Positions 10,700 through 20,118 of a DNA stretch of 64,000 nt are shown piece by piece. Position numbers and translations under genes: made by a program. This stretch comes from Mesostigma viride. Taxonomy: Eukaryota; Streptophyta; Mesostigmatophyceae; Mesostigmatales; Mesostigmataceae. The stretch covers positions 1,814,807-1,878,806 of the forward strand of contig RPFO01000299.1 of NCBI GenBank assembly GCA_009746045.1, given 5' to 3'. The notes under the pieces were generated by a model. The model was not told where the DNA came from and did no database searches. It worked only from the letters and a program-made list of their open reading frames with translations. How positions within the stretch are numbered: the first letter of the stretch is position 1; each line of letters begins with the position of its first letter.

Positions 10700-11700
10700 G
10701 CACCGGCTGTGCCGCTCCGCCGCTCCGCCGCTCCGCCGCCCGCCGGCTGCGCCGCCGGCCCGCCGCGCGCCGGCTGCCCCGCCCCGTAGCCCGTCGACAG
10801 GCTGCCCCGCCCCGCCGCATGCCAGCTGCGCCGGCCCGCCGCCCACGCGCGCCGGCAGCGCCGTTGGCCCCCCGCGCGCCGACGGCCCTGCCCCGCCGCC
10901 CGTTGACAGCCCCGCCCCGCCGCATGCCAGCTGCGCCGGCCCGCCGCCCATGCGCGCCGGCAGCGCCGCTGGCCCCCCGCGCGCCGACGGCCCTGCCCCG
11001 CCGCCCGTCGACTGCCCCGCCCCGCCGCCCGTCGACAGCCCTGCCCCGCCGCATGCAGGCTGCGCCGCCGCTGCCACCTCGCTGCGCGCTGGCTGCGCCA
11101 CCTCGCCGCCCGCCGACGGCGCCGCCCCGCCGCGCACCGGCTGCCCCGCCCCGCCGCCTGTCGACTGCCCCGCCCCGCCGCATGCCAGCTGCGCCGGCCC
11201 GCCGCCCACGCGCGCCGGCAGCGCCGCTGGCCCCCCGCGCGCTGACGGCCCTGCCCCGCCGCCCGTCGACTGCCCCGCCCCGCCGCCCGTCGACAGCCCC
11301 GACCCACCGCATGCCAGGTGCGCCGGCCCGCCGCCCGCGCGCGCCGGCAGCGCCGCTGGCCCCCCGCGCGCCGACGGCCCTGCCCCGCCGCCCGTCAACA
11401 GCCCTGCCCCGACGCCCGTCGACAGCCCCGCCCCGCCGCATGCCAGCTGCGCCGGCCCGCTGCCCACGCGCGCCGGCAGCGCCGCTGGCCCTGCCCCGCC
11501 GCCCGTCGACTGCCCCGCCCCGCCGCCCGTCGACAGCCCTGCCCCGCCGCATGCCAGGTGCGCCGGCCCGCCGCCCGCGCGCACCGGCAGCGCCGCTGGC
11601 CCCCCGCGCGCCGACGGCCCTGCCCCGCCGCCCGTCGACAGCCCCGCCCCGCCGCATGCCAGCTGCGCCGGCCGGCCGCCCATGCGCGCCATGCGCTTCG
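10700..11700. repeat. GC-rich minisatellite, higher-order unit about 105-130 bp
   Basis: The word CGCATGCCAG (or a close variant) recurs near 10818, 10921, 11051, 11178, 11308, 11437, 11548 and 11653. Units differ by gain or loss of an internal block of about 24 bp (CCCGTCGACTGCCCCGCC type). Ala/Pro- or Gly/Arg-rich ORFs of up to 458 aa on both strands here are artefacts. Confidence 0.9.
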
Positions 11701-12779
11701 CAGGTCCATTGGGATCATGAGGCCTGCGCAGAATCTCACCTCGGAGGCCCGTGCTACTTCTAGTAAGATGCTTGCATTTTCAATGCGTCACCTATATGCA
11801 GGCATAGAGGGTGGTACATGGCGCTAGACTCATCAAGGGATAGGAGCCATGCCCTCAGCAATTACTCACCTCCTGGCCCTTGCTGTTGCGGTCTCGGATG
11901 AAGATGATGGTCTACACGCCGCCGCATGCAAACAAGGAATGAGAGACAAAGCCGTGCGAGGCCAATATGGGCACAGTGAGAGAAACAAGTCGACGCGAAC
12001 CTACATCACGAGTGTCAGCGAAGGGGACCCATGGGAGAAGTCTCCCTCCCATGGTATCATTCACGGACACACGCAGCGGCCATGGGAACAGCCAAAACAG
12101 CAGGTTCACACACGCAAGGGCAACGACCTGCAGTGCCTGACCAGCATGTCGGTCAGTTGTGATTGGCAAGGCAGAGCCACACACACCAGGTACACGCTGC
12201 ATGGGCAGGGAAGACGCTCTTACATGAGAAAAAGCGAGGAAACGTGCGCGAGAAGGATATTAAGAGCGATCCGCGCTAGAAGGATGCTACAATAGCATCA
12301 TATATTCAAGAATTAGCAAAGAAAGATGTAGAAAAGAGACAAAAGAAAGAAATACGAGAGAAAGCAAAGACAGGGAGCTGCCAAACAGGGCAGACAAAAG
12401 GTTACGAGCGGCAAGAGTTGTGAACGCTGCACTTGATTGCTTTCTCTGACTTGTCAACTGCGAAGAGTGACTGACTTACCTCTCTGGAAATGGTATGCTC
12501 AGCATCCCATGGTAATGAAATGGTGAGCTATGCTGTCAGACATGCCTATATAACATAGCTACCCTAGGGTCCTAATACAAAACTAGAAATCAAACCATAC
12601 CGTGAGTTTCCCGGCTCGCACGGCCTCCTCCCTTTGTGCCGACGCCTGCAAACACAACGGGCCGTGGAGGAGGGTGGAAAGGTGGGCAAGTGTGGAGGAG
12701 TTTGGGGGGGACCGGGTTGAGCAGCGGTGGGGGAAAGATGTGCCGGTCATGATGTTGTCAACTACAGCTGTTGTATCGT
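11701..12779. other. non-coding or unidentified
   Basis: A 148-aa plus-strand ORF (11849-12295) has no recognisable motif and may be chance. The stretch 12300-12400 is very purine-rich. No RNA gene seen. Confidence 0.35.
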
Positions 12780-13090
12780 GATTCACCTTCAATAAGTCTA
12801 CTGTTCTACATCCGGTGGTGGATGGACACAAGCAATAAAGGCCCCGCCCACAACTCAGATTTCTTTAGAAAATCTACTGATCTACATTCGATGGCGCCTT
12901 CACAGAAGCAGGAAACTCCGCCCACCGGTCAAATGTGACGCCCAACAAAGCCCCAACTTATTTCTTCAAGAAGTATACTGTTTTACATCCGGTAGTGCTT
13001 GGACAGAAGCAATATGTAAAGCCCGCCCACAAATCGGATTTCTTTACGAAAAACCTGTTTTACATTCGATGGGGTCTTGACAGATTCAAG
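12780..13090. repeat. four imperfect tandem copies of a 78-100 bp unit
   Basis: Each unit has ATTTCTT(T/C)A..., then CTACTG(T/A)TCTACATTCGATGG or a close variant, then ACAGAAGCA and a CCGCCCAC block. Unit starts lie near 12780, 12858, 12958 and 13036. Divergence of 15-25% by eye suggests an old array. Confidence 0.6.
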
Positions 13091-13149
13091 CAGCAATACT
13101 CGTTTCTACCTGCGTGCGACTGCAGCGGCCGAGTGCTGCAACTTGCCTT

Positions 13150-14400
13150 CACGTCCCAGTCTTCACGTGTCAGTCCTGGTCTTCACGTCTTCACGTCTTC
13201 ACGTCTTCACGTCTTCACGTCTTCACGTCTTCACGTCTTCACGTCTTCACGACTTCACCTGAACTTGCGGCGTATCGTATCTTTGATACCTTGCATGCAC
13301 GTCTTCACGTCTTCACGTCTTCACCGCGTCTTCACCTGTCTTCACCACGTCTTCACGTCTTCGCGTCTTCACGTCTTCACGGCTTCACCTGAACACCTGA
13401 ACTTCACCTGAACTTGCCGTATCGTGTCTTCACGTCTTCACGTCTTCACGTCTTCACGTCTTCACCGCGTCTTCACCTGTCTTCACCACGTCTTCACGGC
13501 TTCACGGCTTCACGTCTTCACGGCTTCACCTGAACACCTGAACTTCACCTGAACTTGCCGTATCGTGTCTTCACGTCTTCACGTCTTCACGTCTTCACGT
13601 CTTCACGTCTTCACCGCGTCTTCACCTGTCTTCACCACGTCTTCACGTCTTCGCGTCTTCACGTCTTCACGGCTTCACCTGAACACCTGAACTTCACCTG
13701 AACTTGCCGTATCGTGTCTTCACGTCTTCACGTCTTCACGTCTTCACGTCTTCACCGCGTCTTCACCTGTCTTCACCACGTCTTCACGGCTTCACGGCTT
13801 CACGTCTTCACGGCTTCACCTGAACACCTGAACTTCACCTGAACTTGCCGTATCGTGTCTTCACGTCTTCACGTCTTCACGTCTTCACGTCTTCACGTCT
13901 TCACCGCGTCTTCACCTGTCTTCACCACGTCTTCACGGCTTCACGGCTTCACGTCTTCACGGCTTCACCTGAACACCTGAACTTCACCTGAACTTGCCGT
14001 ATCGTGTCTTCACGTCTTCACGTCTTCACGTCTTCACGTCTTCACGTCTTCACCGCGTCTTCACCTGTCTTCACCACGTCTTCACGGCCTCACGGCTTCA
14101 CGTCTTCACGGCTTCACCTGAACACCTGAACTTCACCTGAACTTGCCGTATCGTGTCTTCACGTCTTCACGTCTTCACGTCTTCACGTCTTCACGTCTTC
14201 ACCGCGTCTTCACCTGTCTTCACCACGTCTTCACGGCTTCACGGCTTCACGTCTTCACGGCTTCACCTGAACACCTGAACTTCACCTGAACTTGCCGTAT
14301 CGTGTCTTCACGTCTTCACGTCTTCACGTCTTCACGTCTTCACCGCGTCTTCACCTGTCTTCACCACGTCTTCACGGCTTCACCTGAACACCTGAACTTT
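13150..14400. repeat. CGTCTTCA octamer minisatellite with higher-order structure
   Basis: The 8-bp unit CGTCTTCA is repeated, and blocks of it are separated by a recurring cassette (cctgaacacctgaactt, then cttgccgtatcgtg). The cassette starts near 13387, 13527, 13678, 13817, 13967, 14118, 14268 and 14382, so the higher-order unit is about 140-150 bp. Confidence 0.9.
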
Positions 14401-14564
14401 GCGTATCGTATCTTTCATACATTGCATCATTTGCATGCCTTGGAGCTGCACGTCTTCAAGCAGTGTCACCCAGTTCCCGCTTGATTCAAATGCACTTCGC
14501 GCTTGAATTCGTGACTTCGCCCCGCTCAAGGTGGAAAGAATGATGGGCACTAGCCACGGGAACT

Positions 14565-14912
14565 ATGCCCGATGCTGATAGCCGAAGCGATGACATGGAC
14601 GAATTGATTGATTTGTGTTATGCCGGGGACGATTGTAGAAAATGGGTGCTAGGAAAGAAATCTGGTGCCATGAAAGTAGATTTTTTGGCCGGTGCAAACC
14701 ACCAATGCGCCGGCCGATGTGGCAAGGTCCTGCACGGCAGCCAGAGCGCACCCAGCCAGAGCGTACCCAGCCGCTGCCGCCGCCGACCCCCGTACTGGTG
14801 GGCGTGGAACAGACGATGAGAGAGATGCAACGAGCTATGGAGAACCAAAGCAAGAAGGTTGAAGAGCTTGGTTTGCAGCTGCGTCAAGAGGTGCAGAAAC
14901 AAGTGGTCCAGC

Positions 14913-14951
<39 letters not shown>

Positions 14952-14987
14952 TGCAGCAGCAACTGCAGCAGCAACTGCAGCACAACT

Positions 14988-15079
<92 letters not shown>

Positions 15080-16484
15080 TTCAGTTCCCGCAGGCAGCGT
15101 CGGCAATGTCGCAGTTTCCACAGGCATTGTCGGCACTGCAGCAGTTTTCGCAGGGACCGTCGGCAGCAGAGCAGTTCCCGCAGGGATCATCGGTGGTGCA
15201 GCAGTTCTTTGTGAGTCATTCGTGTAGTGTTGAGTGGGTGGGGTGGGGGGTGTGTGTGGGGGGGGGGTGTAGGGGGGTTTGACTGTGTGACTGCGTGGCT
15301 GCTTGGCTGGAAAGGAGGGTGCGTGGCTGTGTGGCTGCGTGGCTGCGCTGCTGCGTGGCTGCGTGGCTGCGTGGCTGCGTGGCTGCGTGGCTGCGCTGCT
15401 GCGTGGCTGCGTGGCTGCGTGGCTGTGTGGCTGCGTGGCTGCGCTGCTGCGTGGCTGCGTGGCTGCGCTGCTGCGTGGCTGCGTGGCTGGAAAGGAGGGT
15501 GCGTGGCTGTGTGGCTGCGTGGCTGCGCTGCTGCGTGGCTGCGTGGCTGCTTGGCTGGAAAGGAGGGTGCGTGGCTGTGTGGCTGCGTGGCTGCGCTGCT
15601 GCGTGGCTGCGTGGCTGCGTGGCTGCGTGGCTGCGTGGCTGCGTGGCTGCGTGGCTGCGTGGCTGCGTGGCTGGAAAGGAGGGTGCGTGGCTGTGTGGCT
15701 GCGTGGCTGCGCTGCTGCGTGGCTGCGTGGCTGCGTGGCTGCGCTGCTGCGTGGCTGCGTGGCTGCGTGGCTGTGTGGCTGCGTGGCTGCGCTGCTGCGT
15801 GGCTGCGTGGCTGCGTGGCTGCGTGGCTGCTTGGCTGGAAAGGAGGGTGCGTGGCTGTGTGGCTGCGTGGCTGCGCTGCTGCGTGGCTGCGTGGCTGCGT
15901 GGCTGGAAAGGAGGGTGCGTGGCTGTGTGGCTGCGTGGCTGCGCTGCTGCGTGGCTGCGTGGCTGCGTGGCTGCGTGGCTGCTTGGCTGGAAAGGAGGGT
16001 GCGTGGCTGTGTGGCTGCGTGTAGCTGCGCTGCTGCGTGGCTGCGTGGCTGCGTGGCTGCGTGGCTGCGTGGCTGCGTGGCTGCGTGGCTGGAAAGGAGG
16101 GTGCGTGGCTGTGTGGCTGCGTGGCTGCGCTGCTGCGTGGCTGCGTGGCTGCGTGGCTGCGTGGCTGGCTGGGGGGGGGGGGGGTGCCGGGTGCGTGGAT
16201 GCGTGGATGTGTGGCTGGGTGGGTGCGTCACTGCGTGGCTGGCTGGCTCTGTGGCTGCGTGGGCGGCTGGATGGCCGGGTCAGCGTGGCTTCGTGTTCAA
16301 TGGGATGCTAATATGTTGTTGCCTTTGGATGCCACAGTTCATGGATTCTTTTGTTCACATGCAGGTGCTGCCGTCTTCCCCATCGACGTCGTCAAGACCG
16401 ATGTCGCCAAGAAGGATGATGCAATCACTCTCGGCCATGTTTAACTCATGTGGGCCTTCATGGCCATACGGGAAATATTATTGA
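14565..16484 (+). pseudogene. poly-Gln protein gene, frame-broken, with a minisatellite-filled intron
   Basis: The first exon starts at ATG 14565 (MPDADSRSDDMDELIDLCYA) and has a small Cys/His cluster (CAGRCGKVLH). The reading then shifts frame around 14740-14790 into a helical Glu/Gln region (REMQRAMENQSKKVEELG) and a CAG-coded poly-Gln tract. One G is missing at about 14983: the regular CAACTGCAGCAG pattern loses a base. Restoring the frame there gives Gln-rich QFPQ repeats up to 15210. A GTGAGT donor (15211) and a CAG acceptor (16362-16364) are phase 0 and give a 39-aa last exon rich in Ser-Pro ending GKYY. Family unknown; could be transposon-derived. Confidence 0.5.
15290..16185. repeat. 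GCTGCGTG octamer minisatellite inside an intron
   Basis: Tandem GCTGCGTG units with GCTGCGCT variants. The cassette CTGGAAAGGAGGGTGCGTG recurs eight times (near 15307, 15488, 15555, 15672, 15836, 15903, 15987 and 16090). It ends in a G run at about 16169-16182. Cys/Ala/Trp-rich plus-strand ORFs up to 393 aa are artefacts. Confidence 0.92.
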
Positions 16485-17569
16485 ATCAGTTCTTTGACAC
16501 TGAGTTGGCACTACGCAACACCTTTGATGCACATGAGTGCAGGGCGCATGTGTTGAAACCATGCAACCATGGCGATCCCTCAAAAAGTTTGGTTATGTAA
16601 TAAGTGACACAATTATTCCGGACGTATGATGGCCCAACGTCCTGTAAGGTTGAGTTGTCTTGGAGGAGGAGCGTGATGACCGCGGAAGCCGCGTGGGTGT
16701 CTGTAGTGCTATATCTTGAAGATGTACGGTCTTGGAAGAGTTATGGTCTTGGAATCATATAATAATGAACTTGGAATAAAGTTGCGGGCAGCCTTCAATT
16801 GGCATATGTTGTCTCATTGATGTTGTCTCATTGCGTTAATGGGTCAATTGTCTTAGTTTATATAATGTATATCTTGGGAAACTCATTGCTTCAATAAAAT
16901 GCATGCTAGGCGCAATCAACCCCCACAAACACATCTGAAAACTGCACAGTGCATCAAATGTATCCTAGACAAAAAAATGTATCCTAATCCGGTAAAACCA
17001 CCCCATACTGTCGCACAGTCGCACTGGCCTCGTCGTCGCTATATTGCATTACACCGTCAGTAGCACAGCTGGCATTTGCTGGCACACTGTTATTTTCCAG
17101 GTAAATAGGTGTACGTTTATTCCAAGTATAACCAGTAGTTAATCCCTGCTAAGCCTAGGGTATCAAGATGTCAGTGGCTAAAACGGAGCCTTACTAGACC
17201 ACGGAAGCCAATGGACACTGTTATTTTTCCAGGTAAATAGGTGTACGTTTATTATTCCAAATATAGCCAGTAGTTAAGCCAATGGACACTGTTATTATGC
17301 GTTATGTACCTAGTCCTAGCTGTCTCCTACCGGCCAAACATTTTGCAAGGCTTGCGCTTTATGAAAAGAACTGTACGCATCTACTTCTAGTAGTAAAAAT
17401 CTCAACAGTCTGTGCAGTGAGCGCGCCGCGCCCAGAACCTGGGCACCGCGCCAGTGCCCGCTGCCCGCTGGTACCCCCGAAAAATTCTAAGTCCAAACCG
17501 CGTAGTCTGAAGTAAAGTACGCGTATAATACGCGGAGGCCTAAAATATGCTTTATCCCGCATTTTTTCG
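16485..17569. other. non-coding; contains a diverged direct duplication
   Basis: No gene supported. Bases 17084-17143 and 17216-17278 are two copies (about 90% identical by eye) of a block containing ccaggtaaataggtgtacg. At 16975-17003 lies the inverted copy of the repeat beside the hAT fragment. A cluster of cgtataatacgcgg words lies near 17520. Confidence 0.5.
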
Positions 17570-19664
17570 CATCCGTACGGCGTACAGACCAACCCGGACG
17601 GTACCATCGCATCCCAGCCCCCCCGGCAGGACGCTGGCGACCTCGATCCCGCCGCTCTCCTATGCCGACCTGCTGCGGTCATCGGGTCATGCGACCGCGC
17701 GCGCGCCTCATTACCACTGACGCCATCGCCACGATTAAACTCCAGGTAGAGCTGGAGGACCACCGCCATGCAGACCGAACAAATAAGGGACGCCACCTTG
17801 AATTGATCGGCGATCGCGCCCGCCGCGAGTGCCGAGTGGTGCTGCGTCGTTTCCCCCAGAATTGCCAGGTGAGACGGCAACCAGTGCCGTTGCATGACGA
17901 TCTCAAGGACCAGCTTCCTACCCTCATTAATAATTAATTAATTAAACTCACGAGTGCTCCCGTTGGGGAGGACTTCACGGAGCACCGAAGTGCTTTTAAT
18001 CCCTGTGTGTGCACAACAGGAAGAAAGGGCAGAGACCCCCTTTCTCCTTCATGCCACGAAGGCATGCCACAGCTGCAATCGGCCTCGGTATAAAGTATAA
18101 ACGATCCGGCAAGATCTGTAGGTGCAATAAGACCCACCATAACAAGCTAGGAGCGTGGGCAAGTAATCTGAGCATAGCCAGGACGTAGCATGGCTGTACT
18201 GCCTGTACAAGCTAGGACAAAGCTAAGGCTATGGCTGGTTGTGTACTGTGTGTCAGCGGTGCACGTGACTATAGGTATGGTGGCACAGCTAGGCAAACAT
18301 TCTAAGCATGCATGGCTGCCATGGCGGCAGTGACTACCAATGGATACAAGCTAGCCTATTAGTTAGCTATTCTAGCCCGCAGGGGGCGTCCACATCTTGT
18401 GGTTGATCATCAGGTCCCCATCCCTCCATGCAGTACATCTCGGGCTTCTGAAGGTCCTGGCAGCTTGTGGCGGAGGTATTCCGGCCACAGGTCGCGCGTC
18501 GCTGCTGCTGCTGAGCGGGGGTCAGGTCGTCGTCCAGCGTCCGCCAGGTGAGGTCGTGCAACCTCTTAATTGTGACGAGAAAGGAACCGCTGCTTGTCCT
18601 CACGGGAGGGGAAGGTGAGCAGGACTGCATAGTGGGGGAGCCGCCTTGTCCCGTGAGACTGTGGGGAAGGCGGTGGCACCCACGCAGTTCTACCTCACCT
18701 ACTGTACCAGGCCCATGAGGCCGGGTAAGGAGCTGGTCCTTGAGCTCGTCGGCAAGGGTAGTTGACGTCTCACCTGGCTTCTGGGGGAAACGACGCAGCA
18801 CCACCCGGCAGTCGCGGCGCCGGGCGCGGTCGGTGGCCTCGATCCCGTTGTTGTGCTTGGCGAAGGTCTTCAAGCCGTCCTGGAGTTAATTTAGCTACCC
18901 TCATGGGCCTGCCGGTAGGTGATCGGGTAGAACTGCGCGGGTGCCACCGCCTAGTTCCCTGGTGCACTCACGGGACAAGGCAACTCCCCGGGCACCAGTC
19001 CTGCTAGATCACACCTTCCCCTCCGGCCTCCCCTGAGGACAAGCAGTGGTTAATTCCTTTCTCGTCGCAAGACGGGTTGCACGACCTCACCTGGACGCTG
19101 GACGACAACCTGACACCCGCGCTCAGCAGAAGCAGCGACGCGACCTGTGGCCTGAATAGGCCTCCACCACAAGTTTGTTTCCAAGGGTTAAGTCGATCGA
19201 GGATCCCCAGAAGCCCAAGGTATGTGTATTGGAGGGCCGGGCGGGGACCTGATGTCTGATGATCAACCACAAGATGCATGTGGACGCCCCCTGCGGGCTA
19301 GAGTAGCACTAGCTTGTAATCATTGGTAGTCACTGCCGCCATAGCAGCCATGCCTAGAATGCTAGCATTGCCCAGTAGCCTTGCCACCAATGTACCTAGT
19401 CACGTGCATGGCTAACGCACGGTGTACATGTAATCAGCCATAGCCTTAGCTATTAAAGCCATTGTACAGCCAGCCATGCTACTTTCTGCATATGCTTCGC
19501 TTGCTTGCCCACGCTCCTTCTTATGGTACGCTCACACGGGTCTTACTGCACCCACAGAACTTGCCGGATCGTCTACTTGCCGTGATCGTGTCCGATTGCT
19601 ACTGTGGCATGCCTCTGGCATGAAGGAGAAAGAAGGTCTCTGCCCTTTCTTCTTGTTGTGCATA
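17570..19664 (+). mobile_element. LINE-E copy 3, ORF1 region and 3' UTR, split by another LINE-E
   Basis: A plus-strand decayed ORF1: KLQVELEDHRHAD (coiled-coil-like), then RARRECRVVLRRFPQ and DDLKDQLPTL up to 17927. The reading resumes at 18895 (RVELRGCHRL, then the DLTW and DLTP region near 19085-19125). The 3' UTR starts near 19258 and resumes after a large insertion at about 23366-23433, where AGCACTCCCG and CGGGAGTGCT can pair as a 3'-end stem. The interrupting copy at 17928-18894 is flanked by the duplicated target CTACCCTCAT (17918-17927, 18895-18904). The ORF1 words match the L1-type ORF1 layout, but no RT lies between ORF1 and the 3' end. Confidence 0.7.
17928..18894 (-). mobile_element. 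LINE-E copy 2, 967 bp, 5'-truncated, minus strand
   Basis: Precisely bounded by a 10-bp TSD (CTACCCTCAT). On the minus strand it reads ORF1 from 18873 (MKTFAKHNNGIEATDRARRR), then VVLRRFPQKPGET and LADELKDQLL. Near the C-terminus comes TLDDDLTPAQQQQRRATCG, the D-L-T-x-x-Q-x-x-R pattern of the L1 ORF1 C-terminal domain. The stop at 18367-18369 is followed by about 430 bp of 3' UTR and an AATTAATT tail at the 17928 end. Another frame across the middle gives LWPEYLRHKLPG, so at least one frameshift is present. Confidence 0.75.
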
Positions 19665-20114
19665 TGAAACAGTTGGCGAGAGACCGGACTACTGCAGATG
19701 AAAAGCACATTTTGACGAATTATAATTAATTTTTTGGGTTGCGAGTAATATATTTTGGTCCGTGCCGCTCGAATATGGATGATTCCTGGGACGTGACATG
19801 CAGATTCTGAGTGCCCTCATCATGCAAGATGTATCGATTGCACTATACTAAAACTTTTGTTTGGACCCCCCAACGAGCTACTTGGTCTGTCTTAGCTTTG
19901 GCCCATTTGATGCTTAAGTATTGAAGCTTACACCCATTTTTACCTGAATTGTAGGCCTACTATCGCTCAACTGAAAACGGACTTTCCGGAATCGAAGGTA
20001 TGATCCAGGATCCTTTTGCGGAGACCTGTCGATTGCGCTACTCAAAATAAAATTCAATCATGATTTTTGAGCCCCAGTCTACGATAGTAGTCCGGTCTCT
20101 CGCCAAGTGTTTCA
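19665..20114. mobile_element. 450-bp MITE with 29-bp terminal inverted repeats
   Basis: Bases 19665-19693 (TGAAACAGTTGGCGAGAGAC...) and 20086-20114 are inverted repeats matching at 28 of 29 positions. No ORF is present. It sits in the LINE-E copy 3 3' UTR: the words before (gttgtgca) and after the nest (tacagg, 23366) are joined in the uninterrupted copy at 4980-5085. Its right flank was later hit by the TTAA element, so its own TSD is obscured. Confidence 0.7.
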
Positions 20115-20118
20115 TTAA

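Noticed and set aside
10281-11763. 458-aa and 375-aa ORFs across the GC minisatellite
   Set aside because: Repeat translations; only the part from 10679 leftwards has ordinary composition and was used in the 9149-10679 call.
13150-16185. CRISPR array
   Set aside because: The repeats are directly contiguous satellites without unique spacers, in a eukaryotic context.
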